DNA from: Chloroflexota bacterium
Lineage (GTDB): Bacteria; Chloroflexota; Dehalococcoidia; Lucifugimonadales; UBA1127
Reading direction: 5' to 3'
NCBI GenBank assembly: GCA_028873745.1
Contig: JAPPNT010000027.1
Coordinates: forward strand, 10,793 to 45,348
DNA length: 34,556 bases
Shown here: positions 22,774-32,277 of the stretch, piece after piece
How positions within the stretch are numbered: position 1 is the stretch's first letter
How the letters are laid out: each line of letters begins with the position of its first letter
Translations under genes and position numbers: made by a program
The notes under the pieces: model-generated
Seen by the model: the letters and a program-made list of their open reading frames with translations, nothing else
Database searches by the model: none
Told to the model about the DNA's origin: nothing

Positions 22774-22995
22774 ATGGGACCGTTCTTGAACGCAACGCTC
22801 ATCCTGGTGTCAATCCTGCTGATTGGCATCATCCTCCTGCAGGTGCGCGGAGAGGGCTCCGGCGCCTTTGGCCAGGCGCAGAGCACCTTCCGCGTCCGGC
22901 GCGGCATGGAACTGCTCCTCTTCCGCTTCACCATCGGCCTCATTGTGCTTTTTGTCGGGCTCGCCATCCTGAGCGCGCGCTTCCACGACCTGTAG
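22774..22995 (+). CDS. secG: Preprotein translocase subunit SecG
   Basis: The 73-residue protein has the two membrane segments of SecG (about 4-23 and 48-67) separated by a loop with 'VRGEGSGAFGQAQSTFRVRRGMELLL', which matches the conserved Gly-rich SecG loop. It is an accessory part of the SecYEG channel in the cytoplasmic membrane. It lies about 75 bases after gatB and its stop is 6 bases before the SAM-hydrolase start, so the three genes are probably cotranscribed. Confidence 0.88.
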   Translation: MGPFLNATLILVSILLIGIILLQVRGEGSGAFGQAQSTFRVRRGMELLLFRFTIGLIVLFVGLAILSARFHDL

Positions 22996-23001
22996 GCCGC
23001 G

Positions 23002-23814
23002 ATGGCCGCCCCGGTCATCGCGCTCCTCACCGATTTCGGCCTCATCGACACCTACGTCGGCGAGCTCAAGGGCGCAGTCCTCACCGTCAACTCTGACACC
23101 ACAATTGTGGACATAACACACCACGTTCCGCCCCAGGGCGTCGACGCCGGCGCCTTCCTCCTCGGCAACGCCGCCGATGCGTTTCCCTCCGGCACGGTCT
23201 TCATCGCCGTCGTCGACCCGGGGGTCGGCAGTGAACGGAGACCGCTCCTCGTTGAGACGCCCCGCGCCGCCTTTGTTGGTCCCGACAACGGCCTCTTCAC
23301 CCGCGTCGTGTGGCCCGGAACCGTCGACGGTCCCGCAACCCCTGTCCTCGCGTCGCTTCCGCCTGGCGTGCGGGCGTGGCGGCTCACCAACCCCGCTTAC
23401 TGGCGCGAGCACGTCAGCAACACCTTCCACGGCCGTGACGTCTTCGCGCCCGTCGCCGCCCACTACGCCTCCGGTGTCGCCGCGGGGACGCTCGGCGAGC
23501 GCGTCGACGCGATCTGGCGGCTGCCGGTGCCGCAACCCACGGCGCGGGATGGCGTCGTCACCGGCGAGGTCGTCTACGTCGATCACTACGGCAACCTCGT
23601 GACCAACATCCCCGTCACGATTCTGCCAACTGCTGCGGTGGTGGAAGTTGGGGAGCAGCGCATTGAGGGACTGAGCATGCACTACGACGCGGAACGCCCG
23701 CTCGTCGCAATCGTCGGCAGCCATGACACGCTGGAGATCGCGGTGCCGGGGAGCAGCGCGGCTGAGGCGCTTGGCGTGGGGCGAGGGGTGCAGGTGCGGG
23801 TTGCGCCCGCTTAG
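23002..23814 (+). CDS. S-adenosyl-L-methionine hydrolase (adenosine-forming), DUF62 family
   Basis: The 270-residue protein has the family's motifs in order: 'LLTDFGLIDTYVGELKG' (D11, D16), 'VDITHHVPPQGVDAGAFLL', 'VVDPGVGSERRPL', 'GPDNGLFT', 'NTFHGRDVFAPVAA' and 'GEVVYVDHYGNLVTNIP'. Members hydrolyse SAM to adenosine and methionine using an activated water; fluorinases and chlorinases are a specialised branch, but general members are the hydrolases. ATG 23002 starts six bases after the secG stop. The stop overlaps that of the convergent gene. Confidence 0.9.
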   Translation: MAAPVIALLTDFGLIDTYVGELKGAVLTVNSDTTIVDITHHVPPQGVDAGAFLLGNAADAFPSGTVFIAVVDPGVGSERRPLLVETPRAAFVGPDNGLFTRVVWPGTVDGPATPVLASLPPGVRAWRLTNPAYWREHVSNTFHGRDVFAPVAAHYASGVAAGTLGERVDAIWRLPVPQPTARDGVVTGEVVYVDHYGNLVTNIPVTILPTAAVVEVGEQRIEGLSMHYDAERPLVAIVGSHDTLEIAVPGSSAAEALGVGRGVQVRVAPA

Positions 23815-24173
23815 TCGTCCAGCAGTGCGCCCAGCCTGTCCACCAACTCCGAGACTTGGGACAGGCCGTCTCTCACCAATCGGGGAGACATCCATCCCTC
23901 GTAGAAGTTAATGTGCAGGGAATTGGCCGCATGAAAGAGGATGCCCAGCCTGCGGTCTCCGGCCTCCTCAGCCAAGCGGTCGATCACTGTGAAGAGAGAC
24001 TGGTGGCTCCTGTGCTGCCATCTCCGTCGATGCGCCACGCACTTGACCATCTGGGCTGCGGCCCCCCATCCCTTTTCCGAGGCTTGACGCAAGTCACCAT
24101 CGGCCAAGTAGTCCCATGCTCTGGCCATGAAGTCCCTGCCGGTAGACTGGTACCGCTCCACTTGCGTGGTCAT
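23811..24173 (-). CDS. PaREP1/HEPN-like helical protein
   Basis: The 120-residue protein is all-helical by composition. It has the pattern 'ARAWDYLADGDLRQASEKGWGAAAQMVKCVAHRRRW...SH', then 'LGILFHAANSLHINFYEGWMS', which resembles the PaREP1 family, a HEPN-related group often paired with nucleotidyltransferases. No such partner is adjacent, and the canonical HEPN RNase motif R-x4-6-H is not evident at the usual place. The start has an excellent AAGGAGAT site. It overlaps the convergent stop by four bases. Confidence 0.55.
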   Translation of the reverse strand: MTTQVERYQSTGRDFMARAWDYLADGDLRQASEKGWGAAAQMVKCVAHRRRWQHRSHQSLFTVIDRLAEEAGDRRLGILFHAANSLHINFYEGWMSPRLVRDGLSQVSELVDRLGALLDD

Positions 24174-24228
24174 GTGCGATCTCCTTAAGGGGATTCTAGC
24201 ATGCCGGCAGACTGGGGGATATGTGCGC

Positions 24229-25644
24229 CTAGAGGTCCAGGTTCCCGGGGTTGAGCACCCGCTGCGGGTCGAGCGCCTGCTTCACGCGGCGGAGCGCCTC
24301 CAGGCCAGCATCGCCGCGGTCCCGGCGCATCAGGTGCGTCAGCTTGAGCCCGACGCCGTGGCAGTACTCCATCGAGCCGCCCAAGTCCTGCGCTGCTGAG
24401 AGGATGTCGTCAACCGCGCGGCCCATCAACGCCGCATCGGGCCGGTCCGCCGGCGACGGGTCGGATATGAGCAGCGAGAAGTACTCAGGCCGGCCCCACA
24501 GCGACCACTCGCGCACCGGGATGCCCCGCCCCGCCAGCAGCCGGCGGCAGTAGTCGTGGTACTCGGGCACCGCCGAGGCCGGGATGGCGACGTGCAGGTA
24601 GTCCATGCGCCACGGCCGGCGCTGGCGCCGCGCCGCATGCCCGTGCTCCAGCACCTCGCGCTTGTACCGCTCCGCCGACGAGTGCCGTCCGCGCCAGAAT
24701 TCCTCCACCTCCTCGGTGGGGAGCAGCTCGCCGCCCGACGCGACGCAGATGCGGTGGCCGCGGTCGACCTGGGCCGCCACCTCCTCGCGGTAGCCCTCGA
24801 AGGAGAGGTACAGCGTCGTTTCGCTCTCGTCCGGCTGCGACAGGCCGTCGCGGGGGAACTCCTCGTCGAAGTCGATCATGGCGGGGCGCAGGCCGATGGC
24901 GTGCATCTCCTGGACGGCGCTGTAGCCCGCCATGAAGCCGTTGAAGCGGTAGGCGCTCAGGTGACGCTCCTCCGGCTGCGGGTGGGCGATAAGCGTGGCG
25001 CGGGTGATGATGCCCATGGCCCCTTCAGCGCCGACGAACAGGCTGTCCACATCCGGCCCCGCCACCTTGGGCACGCCCGGCGTCTCGATGACATCTCCGT
25101 TGCCGAGGACCACCTGCAGCCCAAGCACCTGCTCGCCCATGCTGCCGTACTTACCCGCGAGGTAGCCCATGCCGTTCGTTGAGATTGCTCCGCCGACGGT
25201 CGCGATGGGCCTGCTCCACGGGTCGTGCCCCAGCAGCAGTCCCTGCCGCACGAGCGCGTCTTCCACGTCATCGAGGATGGCCCCGGCGCCGACGGTCGCG
25301 CGGCGGCCCTCTCGGTCGATGTCGTGCACGGCGTCCAACCCGCGCAGCTCGACGACGATGGCGCCCTCGACGGGCACGGCGCCGCCCATGACGCCCGTGC
25401 CACCGCCGCGCGGCACGAGGGGGATGCCCCGCTCCGAGGCGTACGCCGCCACGGCCGAGACCTCCTCGACGCACGTGGGCGATACCAGTGCCGCCGGAAG
25501 CACCTCGACGCCGCCCGTGCGCTGGAACGCGCGGTAGGCCGCCAGCGCGTCGCCGGAGACCCGCGACAGCTCGTCGGCGTCGACGGACACGCGTTGCGGG
25601 GGGAGCAGGAGGGACAGGTCGGTGATGATTGAGGTGGCCGTCAC
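24229..25644 (-). CDS. FAD-binding oxidase (GlcD/alkyl-DHAP-synthase-like)
   Basis: The 471-residue flavoprotein has the PCMH/FAD-binding-4 domain: 'LVSPTCVEEVSAVAAYASERGIPLVPRGGGTGVMGG' (glycine loop at 78-88), 'ATVGAGAILDDVEDAL', 'PIATVGGAISTNGMGYLAGKYGSMGEQVLGLQVVL' and 'DSLFVGAEGAMGIIT'. The C-terminal domain carries 'YCHGVGLKLTHLM' and ends 'LDPQRVLNPGNLDL'. Relatives oxidise 2-hydroxyacids (glycolate, D-lactate) or act as alkylglycerone-phosphate synthase; the exact substrate is open. The start is GTG 25644 with a GAGG site. No Fe-S partner subunit is nearby. Confidence 0.8.
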   Translation of the reverse strand: MTATSIITDLSLLLPPQRVSVDADELSRVSGDALAAYRAFQRTGGVEVLPAALVSPTCVEEVSAVAAYASERGIPLVPRGGGTGVMGGAVPVEGAIVVELRGLDAVHDIDREGRRATVGAGAILDDVEDALVRQGLLLGHDPWSRPIATVGGAISTNGMGYLAGKYGSMGEQVLGLQVVLGNGDVIETPGVPKVAGPDVDSLFVGAEGAMGIITRATLIAHPQPEERHLSAYRFNGFMAGYSAVQEMHAIGLRPAMIDFDEEFPRDGLSQPDESETTLYLSFEGYREEVAAQVDRGHRICVASGGELLPTEEVEEFWRGRHSSAERYKREVLEHGHAARRQRRPWRMDYLHVAIPASAVPEYHDYCRRLLAGRGIPVREWSLWGRPEYFSLLISDPSPADRPDAALMGRAVDDILSAAQDLGGSMEYCHGVGLKLTHLMRRDRGDAGLEALRRVKQALDPQRVLNPGNLDL

Positions 25645-25690
25645 GTAAGCCTCGCTCGGTCCGGGAGGGAGAGTGGGTCTGAAAGCATGG

Positions 25691-27054
<1,364 letters not shown>

Positions 27055-27058
<4 letters not shown>

Positions 27059-27531
27059 GGGGTTTCCTCCAGGAGGGCCACGGCATGCACGGCGATGCCC
27101 TCGCCGCCGCCGATGGCCCCGAGGCCGTCATTGGTCTTGGCCTTGACGTTTATCTGCTCCGGTCTGGCCGACAGGCACTCCGCTATGCACGCTTGCATGG
27201 GCGCCAGGTGCGGCTTCATCACGGGCTTTTCAGCTATGATTGTAGCATCCAGATTGACCAGCCTCCAACCGCTGCCGCCCACCAGCGCCGCCACGCGCCG
27301 GAGCAGCTCCCGGCTGTCCGCGTCCTTGTACGCCGGATCGCTGGAGGGGAACTGGCCGCCGATGTCGCCGAGGCCGGCGGCGCCCAGCAGCGCGTCGATG
27401 ACGGCGTGCAGCAACGCGTCGCCGTCGCTGTGGCCCAGCAGGCCGCGGTCGTGGGGGATGGTGACGCCGCCGAGCACCAGGGGACGGCCCTCGACCAGGC
27501 GGTGAATGTCGTACCCGTTCCCTATGCGGAT
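27055..27531 (-). CDS. ispF: 2-C-methyl-D-erythritol 2,4-cyclodiphosphate synthase, apparent ATC start
   Basis: The 158-residue enzyme makes MEcPP in the MEP isoprenoid pathway. The reading frame gives [ATC]-R-I-G-N-G-Y-D8-I-H10-R, where D8, H10 and H42 (LLGHSDGDAL) fall on the metal-ligand positions of E. coli IspF; 'AKTNDGLGAIGGGEG' closes the fold. No ATG, GTG or TTG occurs in this frame upstream within ispD, at least as far as the codons for its FQGDYGNL segment. The first internal ATG (27477) would delete both metal ligands. ATC 27531-27529 aligns with the usual Met1 and has GGAGG seven bases upstream. It overlaps the ispD end by 10 bases. Confidence 0.88.
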
Positions 27532-28223
27532 GGCGACACCTCCGCCATACCGCGGGCGGCGAGGATGGCCTCGGCCATCGCCAGGTCCTGCGGCGTGGTG
27601 ACCTTCAGGTTGCCGTAGTCGCCTTGAAAGACGCGGACGTCGTGCCCCAGCCGCTCCAGCATGGTGGCCTCGTCCGTAACGTCGTCATTCGACTGCGCGA
27701 AGGCCCGTTCGAGCAGATCGCGGCGGAACACCTGCGGCGTCTGCACGGCCCACAGCCGCGAGCGGTCCAGTGTCTCGACGACGCGGTCGCCGTCTTCCAC
27801 GACCTTCACCGTGTCCGTCACCGGCACCGCAGCAACGGCCACGCCTGTCGCCTTCGCCGCCTCCAACCCGCGGTAGACCATCGAGCGCCCGACGCACGGC
27901 CGCGCGACATCGTGGATGACGACCCATTCCACCTTCGGCAGCCGCTCCAGCCCGCGTCGGACCGAGTCTTGGCGTCGCTCGCCGCCGGTGCAGATGCTCC
28001 AACCGACGGACCACCCACGCCGCATGAGCACGTACTGTCCCTGCTCCAGGTTGCGCTCAGACACGACGATCATGCCGGCGGCCACCTCCGGCACCGACGC
28101 CATCACGCCGAGGCAGTGGTCGAGGATGGGGCGACCGCGTAGATTGGCGAACACCTTGTCGATGCCCTCCATACGGCGGCTCTCGCCCGCCCCCACCAGA
28201 ATGACGCCAATGTGGCCCGGCAA
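27522..28223 (-). CDS. ispD: 2-C-methyl-D-erythritol 4-phosphate cytidylyltransferase
   Basis: The 233-residue enzyme couples CTP to MEP. It has the nucleotidyltransferase loop 'ILVGAGESRRMEGIDKVFANLRGRPILDH' near the N-terminus, 'VSERNLEQ', 'GGERRQDSVRRGLERL', 'VVIHDVARPCV', 'AVPVTDTVKVV', 'LWAVQTPQVFRRDLL' and 'TDEATMLERLGHDVRVFQGDYGNLKVTTPQDL'. The start is TTG 28223 preceded by GGAGAAGACAG. It is the first gene of the ispD-ispF-cysS unit. Confidence 0.93.
   Translation of the reverse strand: MPGHIGVILVGAGESRRMEGIDKVFANLRGRPILDHCLGVMASVPEVAAGMIVVSERNLEQGQYVLMRRGWSVGWSICTGGERRQDSVRRGLERLPKVEWVVIHDVARPCVGRSMVYRGLEAAKATGVAVAAVPVTDTVKVVEDGDRVVETLDRSRLWAVQTPQVFRRDLLERAFAQSNDDVTDEATMLERLGHDVRVFQGDYGNLKVTTPQDLAMAEAILAARGMAEVSPSA
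27539..27543 (-). promoter_or_regulatory. Shine-Dalgarno site GGAGG for the ATC start of ispF
   Basis: GGAGG inside the last ispD codons (minus strand 27543 to 27539) lies 7 bases before ATC 27531, the optimal distance for initiation there. Confidence 0.6.
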
Positions 28224-28347
28224 CTGTCTTCTCCGCGACTGAAATTGCTCTACGCGCTGGGAGTCAAGAGGGCAAGGTGCGCATTGCGAATCTCAGCATA
28301 GCATAGGGCAGATAGCCGAAAAAGCTGCGCCCCGCCTTTGGGGACGG

Positions 28348-28953
28348 CTACCCGGCCCGGACGTACCGCTCCAACGCCGCGCGGTAGTCCTCAAGGGTGT
28401 TGATGTCGAGGCGCACCATGGGGTCGCCGAGCTCCACGCGCTGCAGGCTGTCCAGGTGCCGGCCCACGACCTCGCGGATGCCCTGGCGCTCCTCGGAGAT
28501 GGCCAGCAATTCCGCCCGCAGCGAGGCGTGGAAGACGATGGGGTGCCCGCCACGGCCCTCGTAGGTGGGGTGCGTCACGTGGGCGTTGCCCGCCAGGTGT
28601 ACTTCAATGACGCTGCGGATGATCGCGGGCGTGCGCGGTTGGTCGACGGCCAGCAGCAGGATGCTGTCTGCGTCGGCGTCGACGTGCGACACGCCCAGCC
28701 GCACCGAGGTGGTCTTGCCCTCCGGCGCGCGCTGGTTGACCACGGTGCGGACGTTTGAGATGTCCGTAACGCAGGCCTCCGCGTCGAGCGTGGTCGGCCC
28801 GAGCACGACCACGATGGGGGCGGCTCCCGATTCCGCCAACGACTCGACTTGGTAGCGCACGAGAGGAACGTCGCCCCACAGCAGCAGGGGTTTGGGTTGG
28901 CCCATTCGTGAGGACTCGCCCGCGGCGAGCAGGACAGCGGCGACGCCGGGCAC
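28348..28953 (-). CDS. MocA-type molybdenum cofactor cytidylyltransferase (NTP transferase)
   Basis: The 201-residue protein has the MobA/MocA signature 'AAVLLAAGESSRMGQPKPLLLWGDVPLV' at the N-terminus, 'APEGKTTSVRLGV', 'LLLAVDQPRTPAIIRSVI' and 'GRGGHPIVFHASLRAELLAI'. MocA transfers CMP to molybdopterin, forming the MCD cofactor used by xanthine-dehydrogenase-family enzymes. The upstream XdhC-family neighbour, two bases away, supports this over GMP transfer (MobA). The start is GTG 28953 with an AGGAG site. The hydroxylase structural genes are not in the window. Confidence 0.82.
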   Translation of the reverse strand: MPGVAAVLLAAGESSRMGQPKPLLLWGDVPLVRYQVESLAESGAAPIVVVLGPTTLDAEACVTDISNVRTVVNQRAPEGKTTSVRLGVSHVDADADSILLLAVDQPRTPAIIRSVIEVHLAGNAHVTHPTYEGRGGHPIVFHASLRAELLAISEERQGIREVVGRHLDSLQRVELGDPMVRLDINTLEDYRAALERYVRAG

Positions 28954-28955
28954 GC

Positions 28956-30089
28956 CTAGCTCCTGCCGGGGACTGCCGTGCCCTTTTCGCGGGCGATGCC
29001 GAAGAGGCGGTTGTCCATCTGCAGCGCGGAGCCGCTGGCGCCATGCCTGAGCGCCACGATCTCCGACATGATGCTGAGCGCGATCTCCTCCGGCGTCCGG
29101 CCGCCCAGGTCAAGGCCAACGGGCGCGCGCACGGCGCGGATGCGCTCCTCCGGGATGCCTTTGCGGAAGAGCTCCTCGAAGATCATGAGGTTCTTGCGCT
29201 TGCTGCCCAGGATGCCGACGTAGCTCGCTTTGGAGCGCACGGCCGCTTCCGCGGCCATGTCGTCATAGCGGTGGCCGCGCGTCGCGACGACGACGGCCGT
29301 GTTGGGCGTGATGGGGATGCTCTCAAGGCCCTTGTCGTACTCCGCGACGATGGTCTCCACCGCGTCCGGGAACCGCTCGGGGTTCGCGAACTCCGGGCGG
29401 TCGTCCACGACGTAATACTGGTACCCCAGCGGGCCCGCCAGGGTGGTGAGCGCCTTGGAGATGTGGCCGCCGCCCATGACGACCAGCGTCGGCGGGAGGG
29501 TGAACGCCTCGATGAACAACTGGAAGCCCTCGTCCGTCGTGTGGTGCTCGCACTTGCCGTAGTCCAGCAGCAGCTCGATGCGGTCGATGGCCTGCGCGTC
29601 GAGCGTCTCGCTGCTGAGGGTGCCCTTTGTATTACGGGCCGCGTCCAAGTACAGCTTCGTGCCGACGGCCAGCGACGAGCCCTCCGGCGCGCCCACGAGC
29701 GTCGCGATGCCGATTGCCGTGTCGCCGTCGTAGGCCCGCTCTACCTTGCGGAGCTCCGGGAGCACGTCAACCGGCTCGCGGATGGGGTCGAGCAGGAAGT
29801 GCATGGTGCCGCCGCAGATGAGACCGTCCCGCGCGGCCAGCTCCTCGGTGAGCTCGTAGTCGCGCACCTCTGCGGGGCCGCCGCCGCGCAGCAGCATCTT
29901 GGCCGCGAACCAGATGTCGCCCTCGACGCAGCCGCCGCCCAGCGTCCCGACGCCGCTGCCGTCGGCGCGCACGAGGAGCTTGGCGCCGGGCTTCTGCGGC
30001 GTGGAGCCCTCCGTCTGGATGACGGTGACCAACACGCAGGGGTCACCGGCCTCCAGGGCCTTGACGGTCTCATGAAACACGTGCTGCAT
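28956..30089 (-). CDS. XdhC/CoxI family Mo-hydroxylase maturation protein
   Basis: The 377-residue protein has the N-terminal XdhC_CoxI domain ('VTVIQTEGSTPQKPGAKLLV', 'GTLGGGCVEGDIW') and the C-terminal Rossmann-like XdhC domain ('LVVMGGGHISKALTTLAGPLGYQYYVVDDRPEFANPERFP', 'VVATRGHRYDD', 'YVGILGSKRK', 'APVGLDLGGRTPEEIALSIMSEIVALRHG'). XdhC proteins bind the molybdenum cofactor, protect its sulfurated form and insert it into hydroxylases. ATG 30089 is chosen because GGAGG lies upstream and homology begins there; the open frame to 30317 encodes unrelated sequence. It is coupled to the MocA-type gene. Confidence 0.88.
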   Translation of the reverse strand: MQHVFHETVKALEAGDPCVLVTVIQTEGSTPQKPGAKLLVRADGSGVGTLGGGCVEGDIWFAAKMLLRGGGPAEVRDYELTEELAARDGLICGGTMHFLLDPIREPVDVLPELRKVERAYDGDTAIGIATLVGAPEGSSLAVGTKLYLDAARNTKGTLSSETLDAQAIDRIELLLDYGKCEHHTTDEGFQLFIEAFTLPPTLVVMGGGHISKALTTLAGPLGYQYYVVDDRPEFANPERFPDAVETIVAEYDKGLESIPITPNTAVVVATRGHRYDDMAAEAAVRSKASYVGILGSKRKNLMIFEELFRKGIPEERIRAVRAPVGLDLGGRTPEEIALSIMSEIVALRHGASGSALQMDNRLFGIAREKGTAVPGRS

Positions 30090-30177
30090 GTCTGCGCGAC
30101 CTCCACGCGGCTGGCACCATTCTACCGCAGCGCCCCAAGCCGTGCAGCCCTGCACTGCTTCGGCTTCCAAATGAGAC

Positions 30178-30203
30178 AGCGCCTCGGCTCTCGCCGGGGC
30201 GCT
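30178..30203 (-). terminator. Possible terminator after the peptide transporter operon
   Basis: AGCGCC (30178-30183) pairs with GGCGCT (30198-30203), with additional internal pairing. It lies about 25 bases past the stop of the last transporter gene. The T-rich tail on the minus strand is weak. Confidence 0.4.
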
Positions 30204-30226
30204 GCCATGCGTCGCTTCGTTGGTTT

Positions 30227-31198
30227 CTAGTACAGGTGGCAGTTCACGAAGTGGCCGGGGGCCATCTCCTTGCGCACCGGGATCTCCTGTGAGCAGATGT
30301 CCATCGCGTACGGGCACCGGACGTGGAACCGGCAGCCGGAGGGCGGGTTGATGGGGCTGGGGACCTCACCGCGCAGGATGATCTCCTCCCGCTGTGAGTC
30401 CGGGTTCGCAGTCAGCGCCGCCGAGAATAGGGCCTTCGTGTACGGGTGGAGCGTGTTGTCGTACAGCTCGTTCGTCTCGGCCTGCTCCACAATCTCGCCG
30501 AGGTACATGACCGCCACCTCGTTGGCGAGGTAGCGGACGGTGGCGAGGTTGTGGGCCACGAGCAGGTAACCGACACCGAACGACTCCTGCAGGTCCTTCA
30601 GCAGGTTGATGATCTGCGCCTGAATGGACACGTCCAGAGCCGAAACCGGCTCGTCCAGGCAGATCAGCTTGGGGTTGCCCACCAGCGCCGCCGCGAGGGC
30701 CAGCCTCTGCCGCTGGCCGCCGCTGAACTCGTGCGGGTACAGGGTGGACTGCTGCGTGCGAAGCCCCACCTGCGTCAGCAGGTAGTCGACGCGGTCATAG
30801 GCTTCGACCTTGGTCACCTTCTGGTTGACCACCAGCGCCTCGGAGATGATGTCGCGCACGCGCATGCGGGGGCTGAGGGAGCTCCACGGGTCCTGGAAGA
30901 CCGCTTGGACGTCCGTGTGGTACTGCTTCAGCTCCTCGCCCTCCATCTGGTGGACGTCCGAGTTCTCAAGCGAGATCTGGCCGGTAGTCGGACGCTCCAG
31001 CCGGAGGATGAGTTTTGCGGTGGTCGTCTTGCCGCACCCGGACTCCCCCACCAGCGCGAGCGTCTCGCCCCGCCGGATGGTGAAGTTGATGTGGTCGACC
31101 GCCTGCACCCAGCCGATGATCTTCTGGAGCACGAGCCCCTTGGTCACCGGGAAGTACTTCGTCAGGTCTGTAGCCCGGAGCAGGACGTCCTGTTCCAT
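30227..31198 (-). CDS. Oligopeptide/dipeptide ABC transporter ATPase (OppF/DppF-type)
   Basis: The 323-residue ATPase has Walker A GESGCGKTT (51-59), signature FSGGQRQRLALAAAL and Walker B LICLDEPVSALDVSIQAQ. It also has the C-terminal oligopeptide-transporter extension with Cys residues: 'GCRFHVRCPYAMDICSQEIP...HFVNCHLY', which in relatives may hold an Fe-S cluster. It should pair with the OppD-type ATPase. ATG 31198 follows GGAGG. Peptides are the default substrate, but Opp-type systems in marine Chloroflexota may import other organic compounds. Confidence 0.88.
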   Translation of the reverse strand: MEQDVLLRATDLTKYFPVTKGLVLQKIIGWVQAVDHINFTIRRGETLALVGESGCGKTTTAKLILRLERPTTGQISLENSDVHQMEGEELKQYHTDVQAVFQDPWSSLSPRMRVRDIISEALVVNQKVTKVEAYDRVDYLLTQVGLRTQQSTLYPHEFSGGQRQRLALAAALVGNPKLICLDEPVSALDVSIQAQIINLLKDLQESFGVGYLLVAHNLATVRYLANEVAVMYLGEIVEQAETNELYDNTLHPYTKALFSAALTANPDSQREEIILRGEVPSPINPPSGCRFHVRCPYAMDICSQEIPVRKEMAPGHFVNCHLY

Positions 31199-31217
31199 GA
31201 TGCCTCCAATTAGCCTG

Positions 31218-32273
31218 TTATACGGCGGCTTCCGCCACCTTGTGCCACTCCGACTGCCCTTCCAGCAGCCAGCAATCGGCCGTGTGGCCCTGATCATCGG
31301 AGAAGGAGGACGGGTATGCCTCCAGACACTTGTCCGTCACGAACTCGCACCGGTTGGCGAACCGGCACCCGACGGGCAGATCGAACAGCGCCGGCGGCTG
31401 CCCCTCGATCGAGTACAGCTTATCGACGTGCTTCTCCTCCATGGAGGGCACCGAGGCCATCAGGGCCTTGGTGTACGGGTGGGAGGGGTTCTTGAACAGC
31501 GTACGAATCTCGCCCTGCTCCACCACACGGCCGGCGTACATGACCAGCACCCTGTCGCACATCTTGGCCACCACGCCCATGTCGTGCGTGATGAAGATGA
31601 TGGAGACGCCGGACTCCGCCTGCACCTGCTTCAGCAGGCGGAGGTACTGGGCCTGAATCGTCACGTCGAGCGCCGTGGTGGGCTCGTCGCAGATGAGCAC
31701 ACGCGGCGTGCCGGCGATGGCCATGGCGCCCACCACGCGCTGCTTCATGCCACCGCTCATCTGGTGGGGGAAGTCGTGGACCCGGCGCTCCGGCGCCGCC
31801 ACGCCCATCCTTCGCAGAATGTCGACGGCCCGCTCGCGCAGCCCCCGCTGCTGCTCCTCCTGGTAGTACATGCCCAGAGCTTCCACCATCTGGTTGCCGA
31901 CGGTGAACACGGGGTTCAGGGAGGTCATGGGGTCCTGCAAAATCATGGAGATCTTCTGGCCCCGGACGAAGCGCATCTCGTTCTCCGGCCGCTCAAGGAT
32001 GTTCTCCCCGTCCAGCCAGATCTCGCCGCTGACGATTCGCGCCGCCGGCTTGGGCGCAAGGCGAAGCAGCGTCAACGCCGTCATGCTCTTGCCACAGCCG
32101 GACTCGCCCACGATGCCAAGGGTCTCACCCTCACGCACCTGGAAGTTCAGGCCGTCCACTGCCTTGGTGATGCCCCAGCGCGTGTAGAGGTAGGTGCGCA
32201 GGTCCTTGACGTCGAGGACCACGTCGCCAATGTTCTTCTCCGGTTCCTGATAGACTTCCGACTGTGTGGTCAT
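31218..32273 (-). CDS. Oligopeptide/dipeptide ABC transporter ATPase (OppD/DppD-type)
   Basis: The 351-residue ATPase has Walker A GESGCGKS (56-63), signature 'HQMSGGMKQRVVGAMAI' and Walker B 'VLICDEPTTALDVTIQAQYL'. The Cys-bearing C-terminal extension is 'GCRFANRCEFVTDKCLEAYP...HTADCWLL'. The signature has GGMKQR, as in many OppD proteins. It lies 19 bases upstream of the OppF-type gene and 4 bases downstream of the permease stop. The ribosome-binding site is weak (CAGGTGT), consistent with translational coupling. Confidence 0.9.
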   Translation of the reverse strand: MTTQSEVYQEPEKNIGDVVLDVKDLRTYLYTRWGITKAVDGLNFQVREGETLGIVGESGCGKSMTALTLLRLAPKPAARIVSGEIWLDGENILERPENEMRFVRGQKISMILQDPMTSLNPVFTVGNQMVEALGMYYQEEQQRGLRERAVDILRRMGVAAPERRVHDFPHQMSGGMKQRVVGAMAIAGTPRVLICDEPTTALDVTIQAQYLRLLKQVQAESGVSIIFITHDMGVVAKMCDRVLVMYAGRVVEQGEIRTLFKNPSHPYTKALMASVPSMEEKHVDKLYSIEGQPPALFDLPVGCRFANRCEFVTDKCLEAYPSSFSDDQGHTADCWLLEGQSEWHKVAEAAV

Positions 32274-32277
32274 AGCG

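Noticed and set aside
30090..30317. N-terminal extension of the XdhC-family protein
   Set aside because: No homology-like sequence; it overlaps the end of the transporter gene and contains its terminator hairpin.
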